Notes: generated from the sequence alone by a model not told the origin. A stretch of 64,000 nucleotides of DNA from Unio delphinus (GCA_029339505.1 JAQISU010000003.1:21849001-21913000); one strand, 5' to 3'. Positions 31,047 through 44,633 are shown, counted from the first letter of the stretch. Numbers and translations are program-made.

Positions 31047-31681
31047 TTTATCATATATAATGAGAAATCTATAAGCAGTACATATATTGTGGGTGACTAT
31101 AGAGAACTAAGAAGAATGACAGACGAAGAAATACGAAGAATAAGGCAATAATTACATCAAAAGAAAAACACATGCTTACCTCGACTTCCACATTTGTTTA
31201 CGCGCGACACGTGACACTGCGATTTCGGAGAATATCGGTAAATTCCGTTTCTGCATAATTAATTAGCAATCCGTACAGAAAATCGTTATATTTTCATTGA
31301 TTAAACTTACATTTGTACATTTTTTAAACTGAATGAGCTGTAATTACTCATTATTTCCTCTATACTTTTCATAATATCGTGCATTTGCAAGAACAAAAAA
31401 GTCGAAAATCTTAGGTTGTATGCCTTTAATCTCGTGCATTTATTCATGCGATATTCTAGATTTGCAAATCTTGAATTGAATTATAACCTTGTATAATGGT
31501 TGCAGTGTGCAACATTAGTTAATAGCGATATTTGACTATTTGGGTATATTTTGTAGGAGGATCATGTCTAAGAAGATATCTCAGCGCATGGATATGTGGA
31601 TATCTGTGTACATTTTGTAGAAGTGTAATGTACAGAAATGTGTCTGATTATGTGATATTGTTCTGTATACTAATATTGAGA

Positions 31682-31682
<1 letters not shown>

Positions 31683-31729
<47 letters not shown>
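31683..31729 (+). repeat. (TA)n microsatellite
   Basis: About 23 TA units. Confidence 0.95.
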
Positions 31730-31734
<5 letters not shown>

Positions 31735-32424
31735 TGATGAAATATGTTGCTATATGCATGATAAACATTTGATATCGGGTACACCTGATCAGAAAATATG
31801 GGTATTTCAATTTGCACGCATGCATGACCAAAGAAGGTGATGGCTTATCTGATGATATATTGTTGCTTAGTGTGAGTCTAGATAGCTAGATGAATATGAT
31901 AATGTCCTTGTGTGTTCATACAGGAAGCATTTAGGGACCAGAAGAGCTGTAGGAGACAGAAAAGGGAAATACCCTGGTACAGTTGGTCCCAAGTCTCTGG
32001 AAAACAGAGAAAAGGGGAGAACGGAAGCAGGCGTTAGATGGAGGGAGGGGAACTGGAGTACAAATCAGGAGAAAGAATGATACAGATGATAAGGAACACG
32101 GGACAGGAGGAAAATATATCACACTAGGTCAGCTGATGAAATAGGCCGTCATTTGGTCGAGTTAAACACCAGTGATAGGGTTTTGAATATTGAATTTCAT
32201 TTGAGAAATGACTAACTGTTATTGAATGGTATTACATTGTTATTTATTTGAATTTCACCTTTTGCGTATTCAGTAAATGAACTGTCGGCATCGCTGCCTG
32301 GAACTCACAGCTCTGCATCACTATATCACTCATTCAATTTTGAAACAAAATGACCCAGGGTGGGTCTTCTGTAACAATAAAATATAAAACTGAAGATTTT
32401 CCTATGAAAACGTACAGTCGATTA

Positions 32425-32429
<5 letters not shown>

Positions 32430-32505
<76 letters not shown>
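32430..32505 (+). repeat. (TA)n microsatellite
   Basis: About 38 TA units. Confidence 0.95.
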
Positions 32506-32507
<2 letters not shown>

Positions 32508-32818
32508 ACTAACAGAAGGGTTTTAGATATGTACTCCGAGTGTTGAATGTGCTTTGTCGACCTCTTAATTATCTGTTTCAGACACATTGCTAATAGGTAA
32601 AACTCCCTGTAACAACCAATATATCGATAATTATGATCCTACACTCAAGCCATTCTGGCAATAAAGAGGAGTCTTCAAGCAATTTAATTCACATATCCAA
32701 TGTATTTGTTAACAGGTAATGACAGTATGGGGTAAAATCTGAAACTGAAAGAGTTTGGGCATCGAATCAATTTCTACGGATCTAACTAATGATATACATG
32801 ATAAAGTTTTAAACTCAC

Positions 32819-32946
32819 ATGCAAATATCTTTCTCTTCAGGTCATCAATGGTTGATGTCAGCTCCGAATAACGCGATACGGTCAGGACATTTTCCGGGGC
32901 GGTGGCCAAATGCTCGAGTTCTTCTTCGTTTAATCCGATGCCGACG
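32819..32946 (-). CDS. VWA module, third exon
   Basis: 128 bp, acceptor TTCTTCTTTAG, donor T|GTGAGT, entering in phase 2 and leaving in phase 1. It encodes the last part of a VWA fold: VGIGLNEEELEHLATAPENV followed by a final helix SELTSTIDDLKRKIF. It completes the domain begun in the exons at 35346-35529 and 34766-35008. VWA modules in this gene are otherwise single-exon, so this is the only one interrupted by introns. Confidence 0.85.
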
Positions 32947-33821
32947 CTAAAGAAGAAAATGCATGTTCATCCTACTTCTAATATAAACTAATATGAAATT
33001 GGATAGTCGAATGTAAATGAATACTTGGCAAAATACTTAATTCCTCAATTTTACGAAGCCTCATTAATTTTATACGTTTGTACAGAAATACATGATTTGT
33101 TAAGGTTTGTTTAATTTCCTTCATATATATATATATATTTACTATGCTTACATAACTGACGCAGAAAAATTTGCTTTATGAGTTATAGTATAACAAAGAG
33201 CAAATCAATGTAAGAGTCTTTATGTACACCAGTTTGATGTGGTATTAATGAATTATCGAAAGCGAGTCACCATTAAAACGATCAATGTACGTGATAAAGA
33301 TACCAAGCGTTAGACATGCACAACATACTTCCATTACAAGGCGACAACGTCAATATTTGATATTTGCATTCATCGAAATGACCTTTCATCAATATTTACC
33401 AGACAACCCACATTACGCGCATTCATTATTTTAATTAAACATCTAGCAACCTCAAGTATGCGAATTAAAAACCTTCATGTCATCGGGTATGTATGTATTA
33501 CTGACTGACTGACTGACTTTATTTCCTCTTCATAAGAAATTACATCAGATTAATCAAATTCAAGATAATACAAAATCATAAAATACAACAAAAAATGACA
33601 AAATTACAATAGTGATACTGTGTCAGCTACCGTATTAACAAAACGAAATATCTCAATATCTGCAATTATGCAAATCTTTAGTCTCAGCTAACTAGCATTT
33701 GGCTTAGCATTGGACCACCAGTGTAGTTAATATGTAGTTCGTTCTACAAGACACATGTACTTATGGATATACATACCCGTATGCTTGTATACATACACAT
33801 ATATAAACATACACACCCACG

Positions 33822-33823
<2 letters not shown>

Positions 33824-33861
<38 letters not shown>
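33824..33861 (+). repeat. (CA)n microsatellite
   Basis: About 18 CA units preceded by diverged CATA repeats. Confidence 0.9.
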
Positions 33862-33864
<3 letters not shown>

Positions 33865-34765
33865 CTAGAAACATCGTAACTATGTTCGAAAGAGGGCATT
33901 AAACTTTATTTCCTTCCATGGTATCATGTGGAAAAGGTTCAACTTGTAACTCTACAAATATTTCAATTACACTGACATTCAGCTATATCGCCACTCCTAA
34001 CGTTGGTTTTAGATGCCTTATCAAATGGAATATGGCGTTACATCTAACATCGAATCGCTGTAAACAACAATAATAAATATGTCTTATGGATTGGTTTTTC
34101 TGATACTATCCTACTCTTTCGATCATAATCGCAAAAAGCATGCACTCAGTTGTCCCCTGATGGTCATGACATTCGCTATTTTAAATCTGCCGTCATTTAG
34201 TCTCATGGTTCTCCTTGCATATATTAGTAAGCTGCATTTTCCAGTTTATATTTGCATTGACTATTTCAACAATTTCTTCGAAACATGTCCTTAGTTTGTT
34301 TTTTAAAAAAAATGTTTTTACCTCTTCATATATGTATTTTAGGAAACGTTATGAGCATTCATTTACCACCCATCTGACAATAACAATCGTGCTAAGGGCG
34401 AATAGCAGTCCAGGGTCATGCCATCCTCTGGCTACTCGTTCAAGCTTAAATATAATGCATGTTGTTCGCATTAACGAGAAAAAGAAAGGAATGTATTGAT
34501 TGAAACCCTTTATAACTCTTTTAGGATGTTGGCATCATTACACGTGAAGTTGATCAAAGGGATATAATTCGCGATGCCCTCTAAAATCATCATCTGTAGC
34601 ACACAAAAAAGCAAAACCTAGATGCAACAGATTTCATAGTATAATTGACTGACTCAACGTTTAGATTATGCGACCTAAAGGATGTGCTAAAGAACCTGGG
34701 ATGTGCAATTAGCGTCTTTTTACAGACATACTGAATGAAAAACGTAAGCTGCAGTTCTCCAGTAC

Positions 34766-35008
34766 CTGAAAACATTGACTTGTTCTGATTCCACTCTAAA
34801 ACGTTCAAATGGAATTAGCTCCGTATTTTCCGTGGAAACGCTGTCGGTCACAAAAATAAGGGCTTTAGGGGCATCGCTTCTTCCGCTGTATAGGAAGTTT
34901 AACATCTGGGTTCCCACGGCAAGTGCAGCTGAGGCGTCCACGTTGCTAGAACGTGTTCTGCTTTCAGTTCTGAAAACCTCATTCCTGATAAGTGGAACTG
35001 AGTTGTAC
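34766..35008 (-). CDS. VWA module, second exon
   Basis: 243 bp, acceptor TTTTAAACAG, donor TTCAG|GTACT, phase 2 at both ends. It encodes the central VWA strands and helices: NVDASAALAVGTQMLNF and APKALIFVTDSVST. The last matches the beta-strand carrying the third MIDAS Asp, which is kept (VTD), whereas the MIDAS Thr position reads NVDAS. Metal binding by this module is therefore doubtful. Confidence 0.88.
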
Positions 35009-35345
35009 CTGTTTAAAATATATAAAATGGTAAGTAGAATCAGAATACCTCAATTTCTCGAAAAAAGTATACAACTGTTTAAATATGAAACAATGAGACT
35101 GATAAAAATTAAAACTGGAGTTAGATATCTCATTGTTGAAGACGGTCTAATAAATTTGAGGAAACGAAATTGAACTAACCGAGGCACGAGGCACACACAT
35201 GTTTAATCAACATACTAAAATATTTCAAAAAGCACGCTGAGAGATGCTTGTACAGTCAAGGGAGACACTAATAGTAATATAGGAGAATAATCACTGAATC
35301 TATTGAGATTACATAATAACTAAAGGAAACAAAATCAAGTCTTAC

Positions 35346-35529
35346 TGATTGATATTGAAAATTACTTCTGCATCTGCGTTGTATGTTAGGAGACCGATCT
35401 TGACTCTTCCGTTCTCCACGTCCGAACCGGATATTAGTGAATTCAAGTAATTTAGCACTATCCTGACTTCTCTGGCATTTGCTCTTTCAGACAGATGCAA
35501 AGCAAACACTATATCGGCCTTCTCGCTTC
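35346..35529 (-). CDS. VWA module, first exon
   Basis: 184 bp, acceptor GTAATTTCAG, donor ATCA|GTAAG, phase 1 in, phase 2 out. It encodes the first strand and helix, GSEKADIVFALHLSER, then SGSDVENGRVKIGLLTY. The DxSxS metal motif of VWA domains is replaced by HLSER, so the MIDAS is lost. Hydrophobic strand patterns are kept, implying a folded but probably metal-free domain. Confidence 0.88.
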
Positions 35530-36024
35530 CTGAAATTACAGGTAAACATACGTAATTCAGGTGAAATGTATGGCCACAACAATTATAGCGAGCCCGAGGA
35601 CATCAGTGGTGATACGATTGTGATAATTACGATGATCCAGACTCCACAATGGTCTTCACTTTAAGTTTTAATTAATGTACGTCGATCTAATTTAATTTGT
35701 TTTAAACAACAAGACAGCAAAATGCAAAAATATAGTTTGCTAATGGATGGCATGAGAATACATGTAATGTTTTCATAGTGTCAGATTTGGATACAGTGTT
35801 ATCAAGCTATCATAATTTGATGCAATGTTCTGATAGTGTCATGTGTTTTATACGATATTTTGGCTACATGTTAAAACAAACCATAGATCATTTTCTTCAT
35901 GACGAGCGACATGCTATTGGTAACATCAATGTCACATTCCCTGGCAATATAAATATATCAATGTTCATGTTACAATAATATTTGACTACAATTCAGTACA
36001 TGAAGGCGATTTGAATCCACTTAC

Positions 36025-36057
36025 CGCTAAGAGGTGGAGCGACACTTTGGCTTGACA
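36025..36057 (-). CDS. Linker exon of the VWA gene
   Basis: 33 bp, acceptor CTTTGCAG, donor GCG|GTAAG, phase 1 at both ends. It encodes a short Ser/Pro spacer (SSQSVAPPLS) between the VWA modules at 37358-37918 and 35346-35529; both joins are in frame. Confidence 0.65.
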
Positions 36058-36314
36058 CTGCAAAGGAAAGCATTTTTGTATCACGCACAGCTCAGATGTA
36101 TTATGGCCGTATTGTATATATCTCACGAATGTTCAGATCAATGTATAAAAGCGAAGACCTACATGATAGGCAGAAATACCCTTTCTAGTTTTAAGAGTAC
36201 ATTGGCAGTACTAAATCGGAATGGCATCAAGTGTTACAAACTGGGTCAGTTTCAGTTTCCAGACATTTACACCAAGAGTTTACTCTGTCCTCTTTCAGCT
36301 ATGAACGTTCCCCA

Positions 36315-36790
36315 TACACTGTAATATTTATAGATTTGGAATATGTATGCCAATGGAATGTGCTTGCCAATAGAATACTTATAGCACTGTAATATTTATA
36401 GTAATGGAATATGTACGGCAATGGAATGTGCCTGCCAATGGAATACTTATGGCACTGTAATATTTCTAGATTTCGAATACGTATGCCAATGGAATGTGAC
36501 TGCCAATGGAATATTTATGGCACTTTAATATTTATGGTAATGGAATATGTATGTGAATGGAATATTTATGAAAATGCAATATTTATGGCATTTGAATATT
36601 TATGGTAATGGAATATGTATGCCAATTGAATAATTAGGACCATGGAATATTTATGACACTGTAATATTTGTGGCAAAGGATATTTATGACAATGGAATAT
36701 TTATGGCACTGTAATATTTATGGCATTGGAATTTGTATGACAATGGAATATCTATTGCAATGTAATTTTTATGGCAATTGAATATTTATG
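36315..36790 (+). repeat. 17-bp minisatellite
   Basis: Roughly 27 copies of a unit close to AATATTTATGGCAATGG, diverged but nearly constant in length. The open frame seen through part of it is a by-product. Confidence 0.85.
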
Positions 36791-37086
36791 CAGCAGAGAC
36801 TTTCACAAACCACAACTGTGTTCAAATATTCTAATTGAGATATCAGGCCTCTGGCTCTTTGAACTATATAGACAGTTCAATTAAGAACTGTTATTACGGA
36901 TTCGAACAGCTTCATCGAAATTGGCCGAGTGGGTCATTTACTGTACCAGATCATTGTACAAACAAAGTTGGATTCGATTCAAATATTACGTATGAAGGGT
37001 GTGATCTATCACATACCCTTTTTATAATAATGATAGATTTAATACAATGTATCTGAAATATATTCTCTCTAGAACATACGATTAAC

Positions 37087-37087
<1 letters not shown>

Positions 37088-37155
<68 letters not shown>
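37088..37155 (+). repeat. (TA)n microsatellite
   Basis: About 34 TA units, 200 bp from the end of a VWA exon. Confidence 0.95.
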
Positions 37156-37159
<4 letters not shown>

Positions 37160-37357
37160 TGAATGAATTCATTACTCTCTGATGTTATTGGAATAAAATA
37201 TAGAAAAAAATTCTCTTTGATATTAATTAATATTTTAATTTTTTGTCGTTTTTAAATTCCGTATAATGAGCAAAACATGTTCTTAATAGATAATCTTCAC
37301 TCCGTCCAACTCAATATAAAGATCTGTATACTGAAAATAATGAGTATATATACTCAC

Positions 37358-37918
37358 GTGCGACAATTCTGTCTTGGATATATATTGTATTGGAATTCAG
37401 TTCTGAGGCCTGAGTGAGAGCAAGACTGAAATCTCTAGATGTTGCTAATGCATCCAATTCATCTGGGTTTTCGAGTCCAATGCCTATTGAAAAGATGGCG
37501 GTGCCAGCCGCCTTTAGAGCTTCTGCTGCTGTAATGGCATCCGCTTGATCAACATTAGTGTTTGCATCAGTAATTATAATCACGGCATTAGGAACGTTAG
37601 GTCTGTCTCCGGCTTTTTCCACGAACATATCTGTTCTGAGAAAGTCAAGACCTGCAGCTGTATTGGCTGCTTTAGCCTTATACTGTGTTGTAATCTGTTT
37701 AATTCCTTCCACGAGTTCACCCTTTTTCGAGAAACGATCAAGGTTATACAAGCTGGTTGCAGTTTCGCGGTAAATAGATATACCAACTCGAACTTTTCCG
37801 GAATCAATATCTGCGTATTCCAAAAGATTTTGCACAAAGTCAAGAACTAAGTTCAAGCTTTCTTCTTGCATATTATTAGAGAAGTGAAGGAGAAATATCA
37901 ATTCTAGTTGTTCACTTC
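37358..37918 (-). CDS. VWA-domain exon
   Basis: 561 bp encoding a whole VWA fold, acceptor CTTCATACAG, donor GCAC|GTGAGT, phase 1 at both ends. Recognisable elements: LNLVLDFVQNLLEYADI, SGKVRVGISIY, AANTAAGLDFL (MIDAS Thr kept), AVIIITDANTN (MIDAS Asp kept) and AIFSIGIGLENPDELDALA. The DxSxS motif is replaced by HFSNN, so the metal site is incomplete. No stop or frameshift. Likely an extracellular adhesion or matrix module. Confidence 0.93.
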
Positions 37919-38830
37919 CTGTATGAAGAAAATAAAAGATATATGATTAACCGTGGACAAAGTAGGGTAAATAATGTAAAATAGTAATAGAATATTTCAA
38001 AAAACAATATAATTAATACTTAAATCATCATCTATTAAATGAAATGGAGATACGTCACGTAGTGTTTTTTTTAATGGCCTTTACATGTACTACTGCATCG
38101 AAAATGTACCTTCGTAACTGAATAGCATTCCACAATAACTTAGATATGCATCGGTACATTTAGTTTAGAAAGAATATTTCAGTAATAGGTAAATATGTGA
38201 AAAGGTAAAGACATAAATATATATCATGTATCACTTCTCTCCTGTTAGCATTTTAACGACTTTCAATTCGGACATTAAATAGTTTTTATCAGTTATATTC
38301 CAGTATCAACTAAGTTCATAGGACAGAAATGTACTTTTATCAAGACGTTACTTTATTTCCAAATACAGGTGATTGCTTTATATACCGGGTCGTGCTTTAC
38401 ATATAGGTGTTTGCTTTATATACAAGTGTTTGCCCTTGTTCAGATGCGAAGGGCATTAACTTTACCAATAACATCCGGGTTATGGATGGATATGTTACAT
38501 GTTGATTTGGACCACATAGTATACAGCAACAGTATATTACAAACTATTAGCAAATGTCTTTCCAAACCAATAAGCCAAAGGGTTACCTGAAACGAACTGC
38601 CTGTTTTATATTGTACCTTTGCGAACCTGGGTAAATTAAATATAAATTACATTTCTATAGCAGACTATCAGATTTTATCATCTTCCTTCTTTGACCTCTA
38701 TATTCATTTACAAGCGTACAAAAGCTGATGATTCTGCACATTGTGTCACGCTTTGCAAATCATAGCCCTTTGACAGAGCAAAGAACAAACATCATTTATG
38801 GCGAAATACAATTAACCATCAGAACCTTAC

Positions 38831-38863
38831 CTGTTACGGGAGATCTGAATGATTGCTCTGCAC
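38831..38863 (-). CDS. Linker exon of the VWA gene, copy 1
   Basis: 33 bp, acceptor ATTTGCAG, donor ACAG|GTAAG, phase 1-1, encoding AEQSFRSPVT. Identical in sequence to 44500-44532, 5,669 bp away, as part of the tandem duplication. Confidence 0.65.
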
Positions 38864-38963
38864 CTGCAAATGTATCAAACTGAAAATAGTGAGAACCAGT
38901 GAATTGCAATTTTCAAAATTAAAAGTATGAAAATGTTAATCTAATGAAAAGTAAGATCAGATA

Positions 38964-38964
<1 letters not shown>

Positions 38965-39045
<81 letters not shown>
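38965..39045 (+). repeat. (TA)n microsatellite
   Basis: About 40 TA units; left breakpoint tract for the 1.5-kb difference between duplication copies 1 and 2. Confidence 0.95.
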
Positions 39046-39050
<5 letters not shown>

Positions 39051-39658
39051 CCACATACATTAAAAATAACATGGCATTTAAAGTGTTGGTATAAAGCAAA
39101 TCTATATACCAATACTATTGGTATATCAAATAGTGATCCGCCCATAGCGCAATAATACGAATATATAAACATTCTTTCTACCGTAGGCCTATAGCTCTAT
39201 GAAGAATTTCTACTCATTCATTAATCATAAATGACATGAAATTAACGACACAAATATTAATAGTCCCTGTTTTCTAAATATTAAAATGGTACACAATTGC
39301 ATCGGAATCCTGTCTTTTTCCTCTCCCCCTCTCATGCAAAATAAGCACAAATCTGGAGTGAGAGAGAAATATATTGCGCTGGACGAAAACATTAAAGCTG
39401 AACTTGTACCAAGTAACCCACAGTACTCTGTTTCCTCGTAAACCTATGCTTACGCTTTCCTTGGGGTTTATCTATAGTATTCATAATATCAATGATACAT
39501 AGTTGCAATCGTCATACCACACACTAGGCCTACATGTTAAATTTGTCGGTTACGATGCGCACATACTGTATTGTGTTTTAAGCCTTTGTTGTTGTTTCTG
39601 AAACCCGTTTTAATCGAGTATTAATAATTAAATATAAAACTGTCCAAATGGTCGCCAG

Positions 39659-39676
39659 CCCCCCCCCCCCCCCCCC
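39659..39676 (+). repeat. C homopolymer
   Basis: About 17 consecutive C within copy 1; absent from copies 2 and 3, which lack this segment. Confidence 0.9.
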
Positions 39677-39779
39677 TCTCTGGAGCAAAAATACACGAAA
39701 ATACAAGCGTTGTGGATTTTTGCTTGTGTCATACGACGATGTCTCTGGACCTATGAATGATGGCAATGCTAGTCAAGAC

Positions 39780-39782
<3 letters not shown>

Positions 39783-39852
<70 letters not shown>
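39783..39852 (+). repeat. (GA)n microsatellite
   Basis: About 35 GA units. Confidence 0.95.
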
Positions 39853-39854
<2 letters not shown>

Positions 39855-40479
39855 TTTAGTCTGTAGAATCGCTAATTAAATCAAAATGATGACTTAGTTG
39901 AACTGTCAATATATTAAAATATTTTAATTACCTCTTGTTGGTTTGTGATTCCAATTCGTTTATATTCCACGCGAATTTCCATACGACAGTAGGTCAATGA
40001 GTACATGCATAGTCTATAATAAGATCACCGTGTTTGCAGTGCACTACTTTCTTCATTAAAAAAAACAACACAACAACATATTTTATGTTTAAATAATGCG
40101 TGTGTCTTATAATGATTTAATAAATGTGAATAAAAAAGTAAAATGAAAAAGAAAACAATCAAGTTATCAATTTGAATATGTGATTGTGAATAACAAGAAA
40201 AATCGTAGAACTAGATTTTGTAGCAGACAGCCACTTAGTTGTGAGGTCATTTACTCGGGCAATATATCAGGAGCACATCGTAACTCCAACTTGCAAATAT
40301 TTGTATTTGTATGTGATATAAATAAAATATATGTATAGTATGTACGCTGTATCATTGATATACCACTCGTTGTATAAATTTTTCATTAAAAGGAAACTCG
40401 GACAAGCCTCGTTTTCTTTTCATGAAAAACGTATACATCTCGTGGTATATCATTGATACAGCGTACATACTATACATAT

Positions 40480-40580
<101 letters not shown>

Positions 40581-40925
40581 ATGATTCTACTGTGCACGAT
40601 GTATATATTGACAGGGTACGCACATAACTAAGTCAATGTTCAGAGACACATAAACCAGATTTAGGAAGATATGCATCCAAAGCTAAGAAAACAACTTTAG
40701 CCTCGACTAGTTGCCAAATTTGTCTCACTCATAACTTTAATCATTTGCTTAGTGCAGTATGTCTACGCATGAAATGTGCACTAATGTTTTTGTAGATGCA
40801 ACTAGCTATTATGTATGGCCTATCATTCATTGCGGTAATAAAAAGCGCTGTCTCGCCAATAAATGAAACAACTTATGTTTGCCTCTGTCGACCTAATGTT
40901 TGCATAATTGAGGAAATAGGCTTAC

Positions 40926-41492
40926 GTGTAAATATTTGGGCAAAGACGATATTACTGAAGGCTTCCAATTCATCTACGCTTGCCAGCTGAAACGTATTCT
41001 GTCTTGTTGGTCTACTTGCCATCGCTTCTATTTCTCTTGCATTTGTCAATCCAATTCCAATCGCAAAAATTCCCACACCAGCAAATCGGAGTGCTTCGGC
41101 CTCCTGAATTGTTCTATAACTGTCTCTATCGGAAGTTCCGGTTGTGATCATAAGAACGATATTGGGAACTTGTGGACGATCACCGTTTCCTTCTGTAAAT
41201 ACTTGACGCCGAAGCAGATCGAAAGCATCAGCGGTGTTTCTCTCGCCATAATTGAATGTAGCATCTCTTATAGCGGTGATGATGTCTGCCTTTCTGGAGT
41301 ACTTATTCAGGTAAAACTTCACATCAGGATAGTTAGTGTATGGTACAAAGGCAAACCGAACCTCTCCAGATTCTACACTTGAAGATTCGACAAAATGGAC
41401 AAGGAAGGATCTGATTTTATTGTACAATTCGACATCATTACTTTTTGAAGTATCCAAGAGAAAAACAATATCCGCTGGATTTGATCCTATTC
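40926..41492 (-). CDS. VWA-domain exon, duplication copy 1
   Basis: 567 bp, acceptor CATCTCTTTCAG, donor ACAC|GTAAG, phase 1-1. It encodes a complete VWA fold: NPADIVFLLDTSKSND (DxSxS kept), SGEVRFAFVPYTNYPDV, ERNTADAFDLLRRQVF (MIDAS Thr kept), NIVLMITTGTSD and GVGIFAIGIGLTNAREIEAM. The third MIDAS residue is Thr in ITTG where ITDG is usual, so metal coordination is altered. It differs from copy 2 at one residue within the exon (NTFQLAS against NTFQFAS). Confidence 0.94.
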
Positions 41493-42835
41493 CTGAAAGA
41501 GATGTATCTGTTATATAATACGACTGTTCTGATTAAATTGGTATTTGTAATAAAGTACATTGAGCTCCGAAAGAGAACAAATTTTAAAAAGTATTTTCAG
41601 TTTCGTATGAAAACTGCGAAGAATCACGCCTGCCAGTATATACATTATGAGACCTTCATACTCAAAATAAAGAAAATACATTTAAATGTAAATTCCACTA
41701 GTTTATAGTATAATGCATGCTTTTTGTATCATATATTTCGAATCTACTTATATAGTGAAACATGTCCTTACTGTTTCCTTATATATAGACCATCAGGTCT
41801 CAGGTGGAGTCCTGTAAACACGGCCATGTGTTGCTAACCAAAACAATGACTTTTACTTTGCTGTCTAAACCGAACACTCGTGCAAACGGAGTGTTTTTTT
41901 TTTATTATTTAGTTTTGTTTTTATCCAATAGAAGAGAGGGGCTCTAGAATGGCATTGTTTTGGTACAGACATGCCATACGAACTGATGTGTAAACATGAC
42001 TTATCTTGTTTCCATTAGCCAAACTCAAGTCAATATGTCAATGTAACTTTAAATCGCCTAATCTCTCCGTTGTTATTTAGTGAGTTTGAAAGAAGTCACA
42101 CTATTTCTTCGTGGTTAGTCGTTGGATACAATTCCCGAGGTAAACAGGCATTTTCATAGCTCATTCCCAATATATGTTTATCACATGTGACCTATTCAAT
42201 AATTTATATCAATGTTTATTGCATAGTTGGGGGATCACAATATCGGTACGATCGTCGTAAGTACTGTTTATTGTTTCAAAAATGAAATTTAAATTGTCAC
42301 ATATTGTTCATTTTCGTTAGATAAATGGTTTTTATGTCATAGTACGTATATGAAGCAAACACTAAAATATAATAATAATATTGAGTTATTAGATCATTAT
42401 GCGGAAATATTAAATCCTTATGCGGATATATCAAATTCGAATGCGCAAACATCCTTATTTGCGAAAGAGGAACGGAGAGTCGCAATATAAATGCAGATTT
42501 TCATTAAATATCCAGCCATGTTTGCGGTGGAAATATTAACAGGAATGCAGTCCTTAGATTCTGCTACTTATTTCACGTATAGACAATGGAGTAAAATTAT
42601 ATTTTATATAATACGGTATGTTGGTTCCAATGTTTCAGGAAGAACAAGCGTTTATTTCCTACAAATACATGACAAAACATTATTTCAATTTAGAAGACTT
42701 CGTAAGTCTTCGCATAAACGTTCCCTGTCAGTTATTGATTTGATGCTGTCTATGTTTGAAAAACCCTTTTTAAAGAGAATTTATAAATTATTTACGGTCA
42801 ATTTTGGAGAAGTAAATTATAATAGTTTTTACAAC

Positions 42836-43166
42836 AATACAACTACTACTAGTGTTACTACTGTTACTACTACTAATACAACTACTAATACTACTACTAC
42901 TACTGCAACTACTGCTAATACTACTACTACTGCTAATACTACTACTGCTGCTACTACTGCTAATACTACTACTAATAATAATAATAATGCTAATACTACT
43001 ACTACAACTACTACTACTGCAGCTACTACTACTACTACTTCTAATAATAATAATAATAATATTGCTAATACTACTACTACAACTACTACTACAGCTACTA
43101 CTACTACTACTACTACTACTAATAATAATAATAATAATAATAATATTGCTACTACTACCACTCCTG

Positions 43167-43211
<45 letters not shown>

Positions 43212-43250
43212 ATAATAATAATAATAATAATAATACAACTAATAGTAATA
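42836..43250 (+). repeat. Trinucleotide array (ACT/AAT/GCT), copy 1
   Basis: About 415 bp of mixed ACT, AAT and GCT units. Long open frames of Thr/Asn, Ser/Ile, Val/Leu or Leu/Ile on both strands are artefacts of the repeat. Confidence 0.95.
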
Positions 43251-43326
43251 ACGACAATGGTATTCGGTGCACAATATTTCCTGAAGAACAAACATTTAAT
43301 AAACTAAAACTGTAAGCGCGGTTTTA

Positions 43327-43602
43327 ATGGATATAAAGAATAGCATGTCATTTTCACAAGGGTGACTGCTAATAACGGGTTTGCATGGATATAAAGAATA
43401 GCATGTCATTTTCACAAGGGTGACTGCTAATAACGGGTTTGCATGGATATAAAGAATAGCATGTCATTTTCACAAGGGTGACTGCTAATAACGGGTTTGC
43501 ATGGATATAAAGAATAGCATGTCATTTTCACAAGGGTGACTGCTAATAACGGGTTTGCATGGATATAAAGAATAGCATGTCATTTTCACAAGGGTGAAAG
43601 GG
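43327..43602 (+). repeat. 58-bp tandem repeat, about 5 copies
   Basis: Unit begins ATGGATATAAAGAATAGCAT and contains CACAAGGGTGACTGCTAATA. Copies start at 43327, 43385, 43443, 43501 and 43559 and are nearly identical. The same unit recurs at 49927-50100. Confidence 0.95.
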
Positions 43603-44499
43603 TAAAAGATATATGATTAACCGTGGACAGTGCAGGGTAAATAATTTAAAATAGTAATAGAATATTTCAAAAAACAATATAATTAATACTTAAATCATCA
43701 TCTATTAAATGAAATGGAGATACGTCACGTACTGTTTTTTCTATGGCATTTACATGTACTACTGCATCGAAAATGTACCTTCGTAACTGAATAGCATTCC
43801 ACAATAACTTAGATATGCATCGGTACATTTAGTTTAGAAAGAATATTTCAGTAATAGGTAAATATGTGAAAAGGTAAAGACATAAATATATATCATGTAT
43901 CACTTCTCTCCTGTTAGCATTTTAACGACTTTCAATTCGGACATTAAATAGTTTTTATCAGTTATATTCCAGTATTAACTAAGTTCATAGGACAGAAATG
44001 TACTTTTATCAAGACGTTACTTTTTCACCAAATACAGGTGATTGCTTTATATACCGGGTCGTGCTTTACATATAGGTGTTTGCTTTATATACAAGTGTTT
44101 GCCCTTGTTCAGATGCGAAGGGCATTAGCTTTACCAATAACATCCGGGTTATGGATGGATATGTTACATGTTGATTTGGACCACATAGTATACAGCAACA
44201 GTATATTACAAACTATTAGCAAATGTCTTTCCAAACCAATAAGCCAAAGGGTTACCTGAAACGAACTGCCTGTTTTATATTGTACCTTTGCGAACCTGGG
44301 TAAATTAAATATAAATTACATTTCTATAGCAGACTATCAGATTTTATCATCTTCCTTCTTTGACCTCTATATTCATTCACAAGCGTACAAAAGCTGATGA
44401 TTCTGCACATTGTGTCACGCTTGGCAAATCATAGCCCTTTGACAGAGCAAAGAACAAACATCATTTATGGCGAAATACAATTAACCATCAGAACCTTAC

Positions 44500-44532
44500 C
44501 TGTTACGGGAGATCTGAATGATTGCTCTGCAC
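44500..44532 (-). CDS. Linker exon of the VWA gene, copy 2
   Basis: 33 bp, same sequence and splice sites as 38831-38863, phase 1-1. Would sit between the VWA exons at 45076-45642 and 40926-41492. Copy 3 of the duplication has lost this exon. Confidence 0.65.
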
Positions 44533-44632
44533 CTGCAAATGTATCAAACTGAAAATAGTGAGAACCAGTGAATTGCAATTTTCAAAATTAAAAGTATGAA
44601 AATGTTAATCTAATGAAAAGTAAGATCAGATA

Positions 44633-44633
<1 letters not shown>

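Larger units (their letters stand above)
31047..32818. other. Intronic or intergenic, no exon recognised
   Basis: Contains two (TA)n tracts and, at 31921-32130, a purine-rich, less AT-rich stretch without splice support. Confidence 0.4.

Noticed and set aside
31921..32130. Possible exon in a purine-rich, less AT-rich stretch
   Set aside because: Open frames are short and broken, and no matching splice sites were found.
40936..41382. 148-aa plus-strand frame opposite the VWA exon, also at 45086 and 47380
   Set aside because: Antisense shadow of a conserved coding exon; similarity between copies comes from the duplication.
42788..43315. Long open frames (Thr/Asn, Ser/Ile, Leu, Val) over the trinucleotide arrays, also at 49181-49915
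   Set aside because: Stop-free by composition of ACT/AAT/GCT units in all frames; no splice sites or family support.
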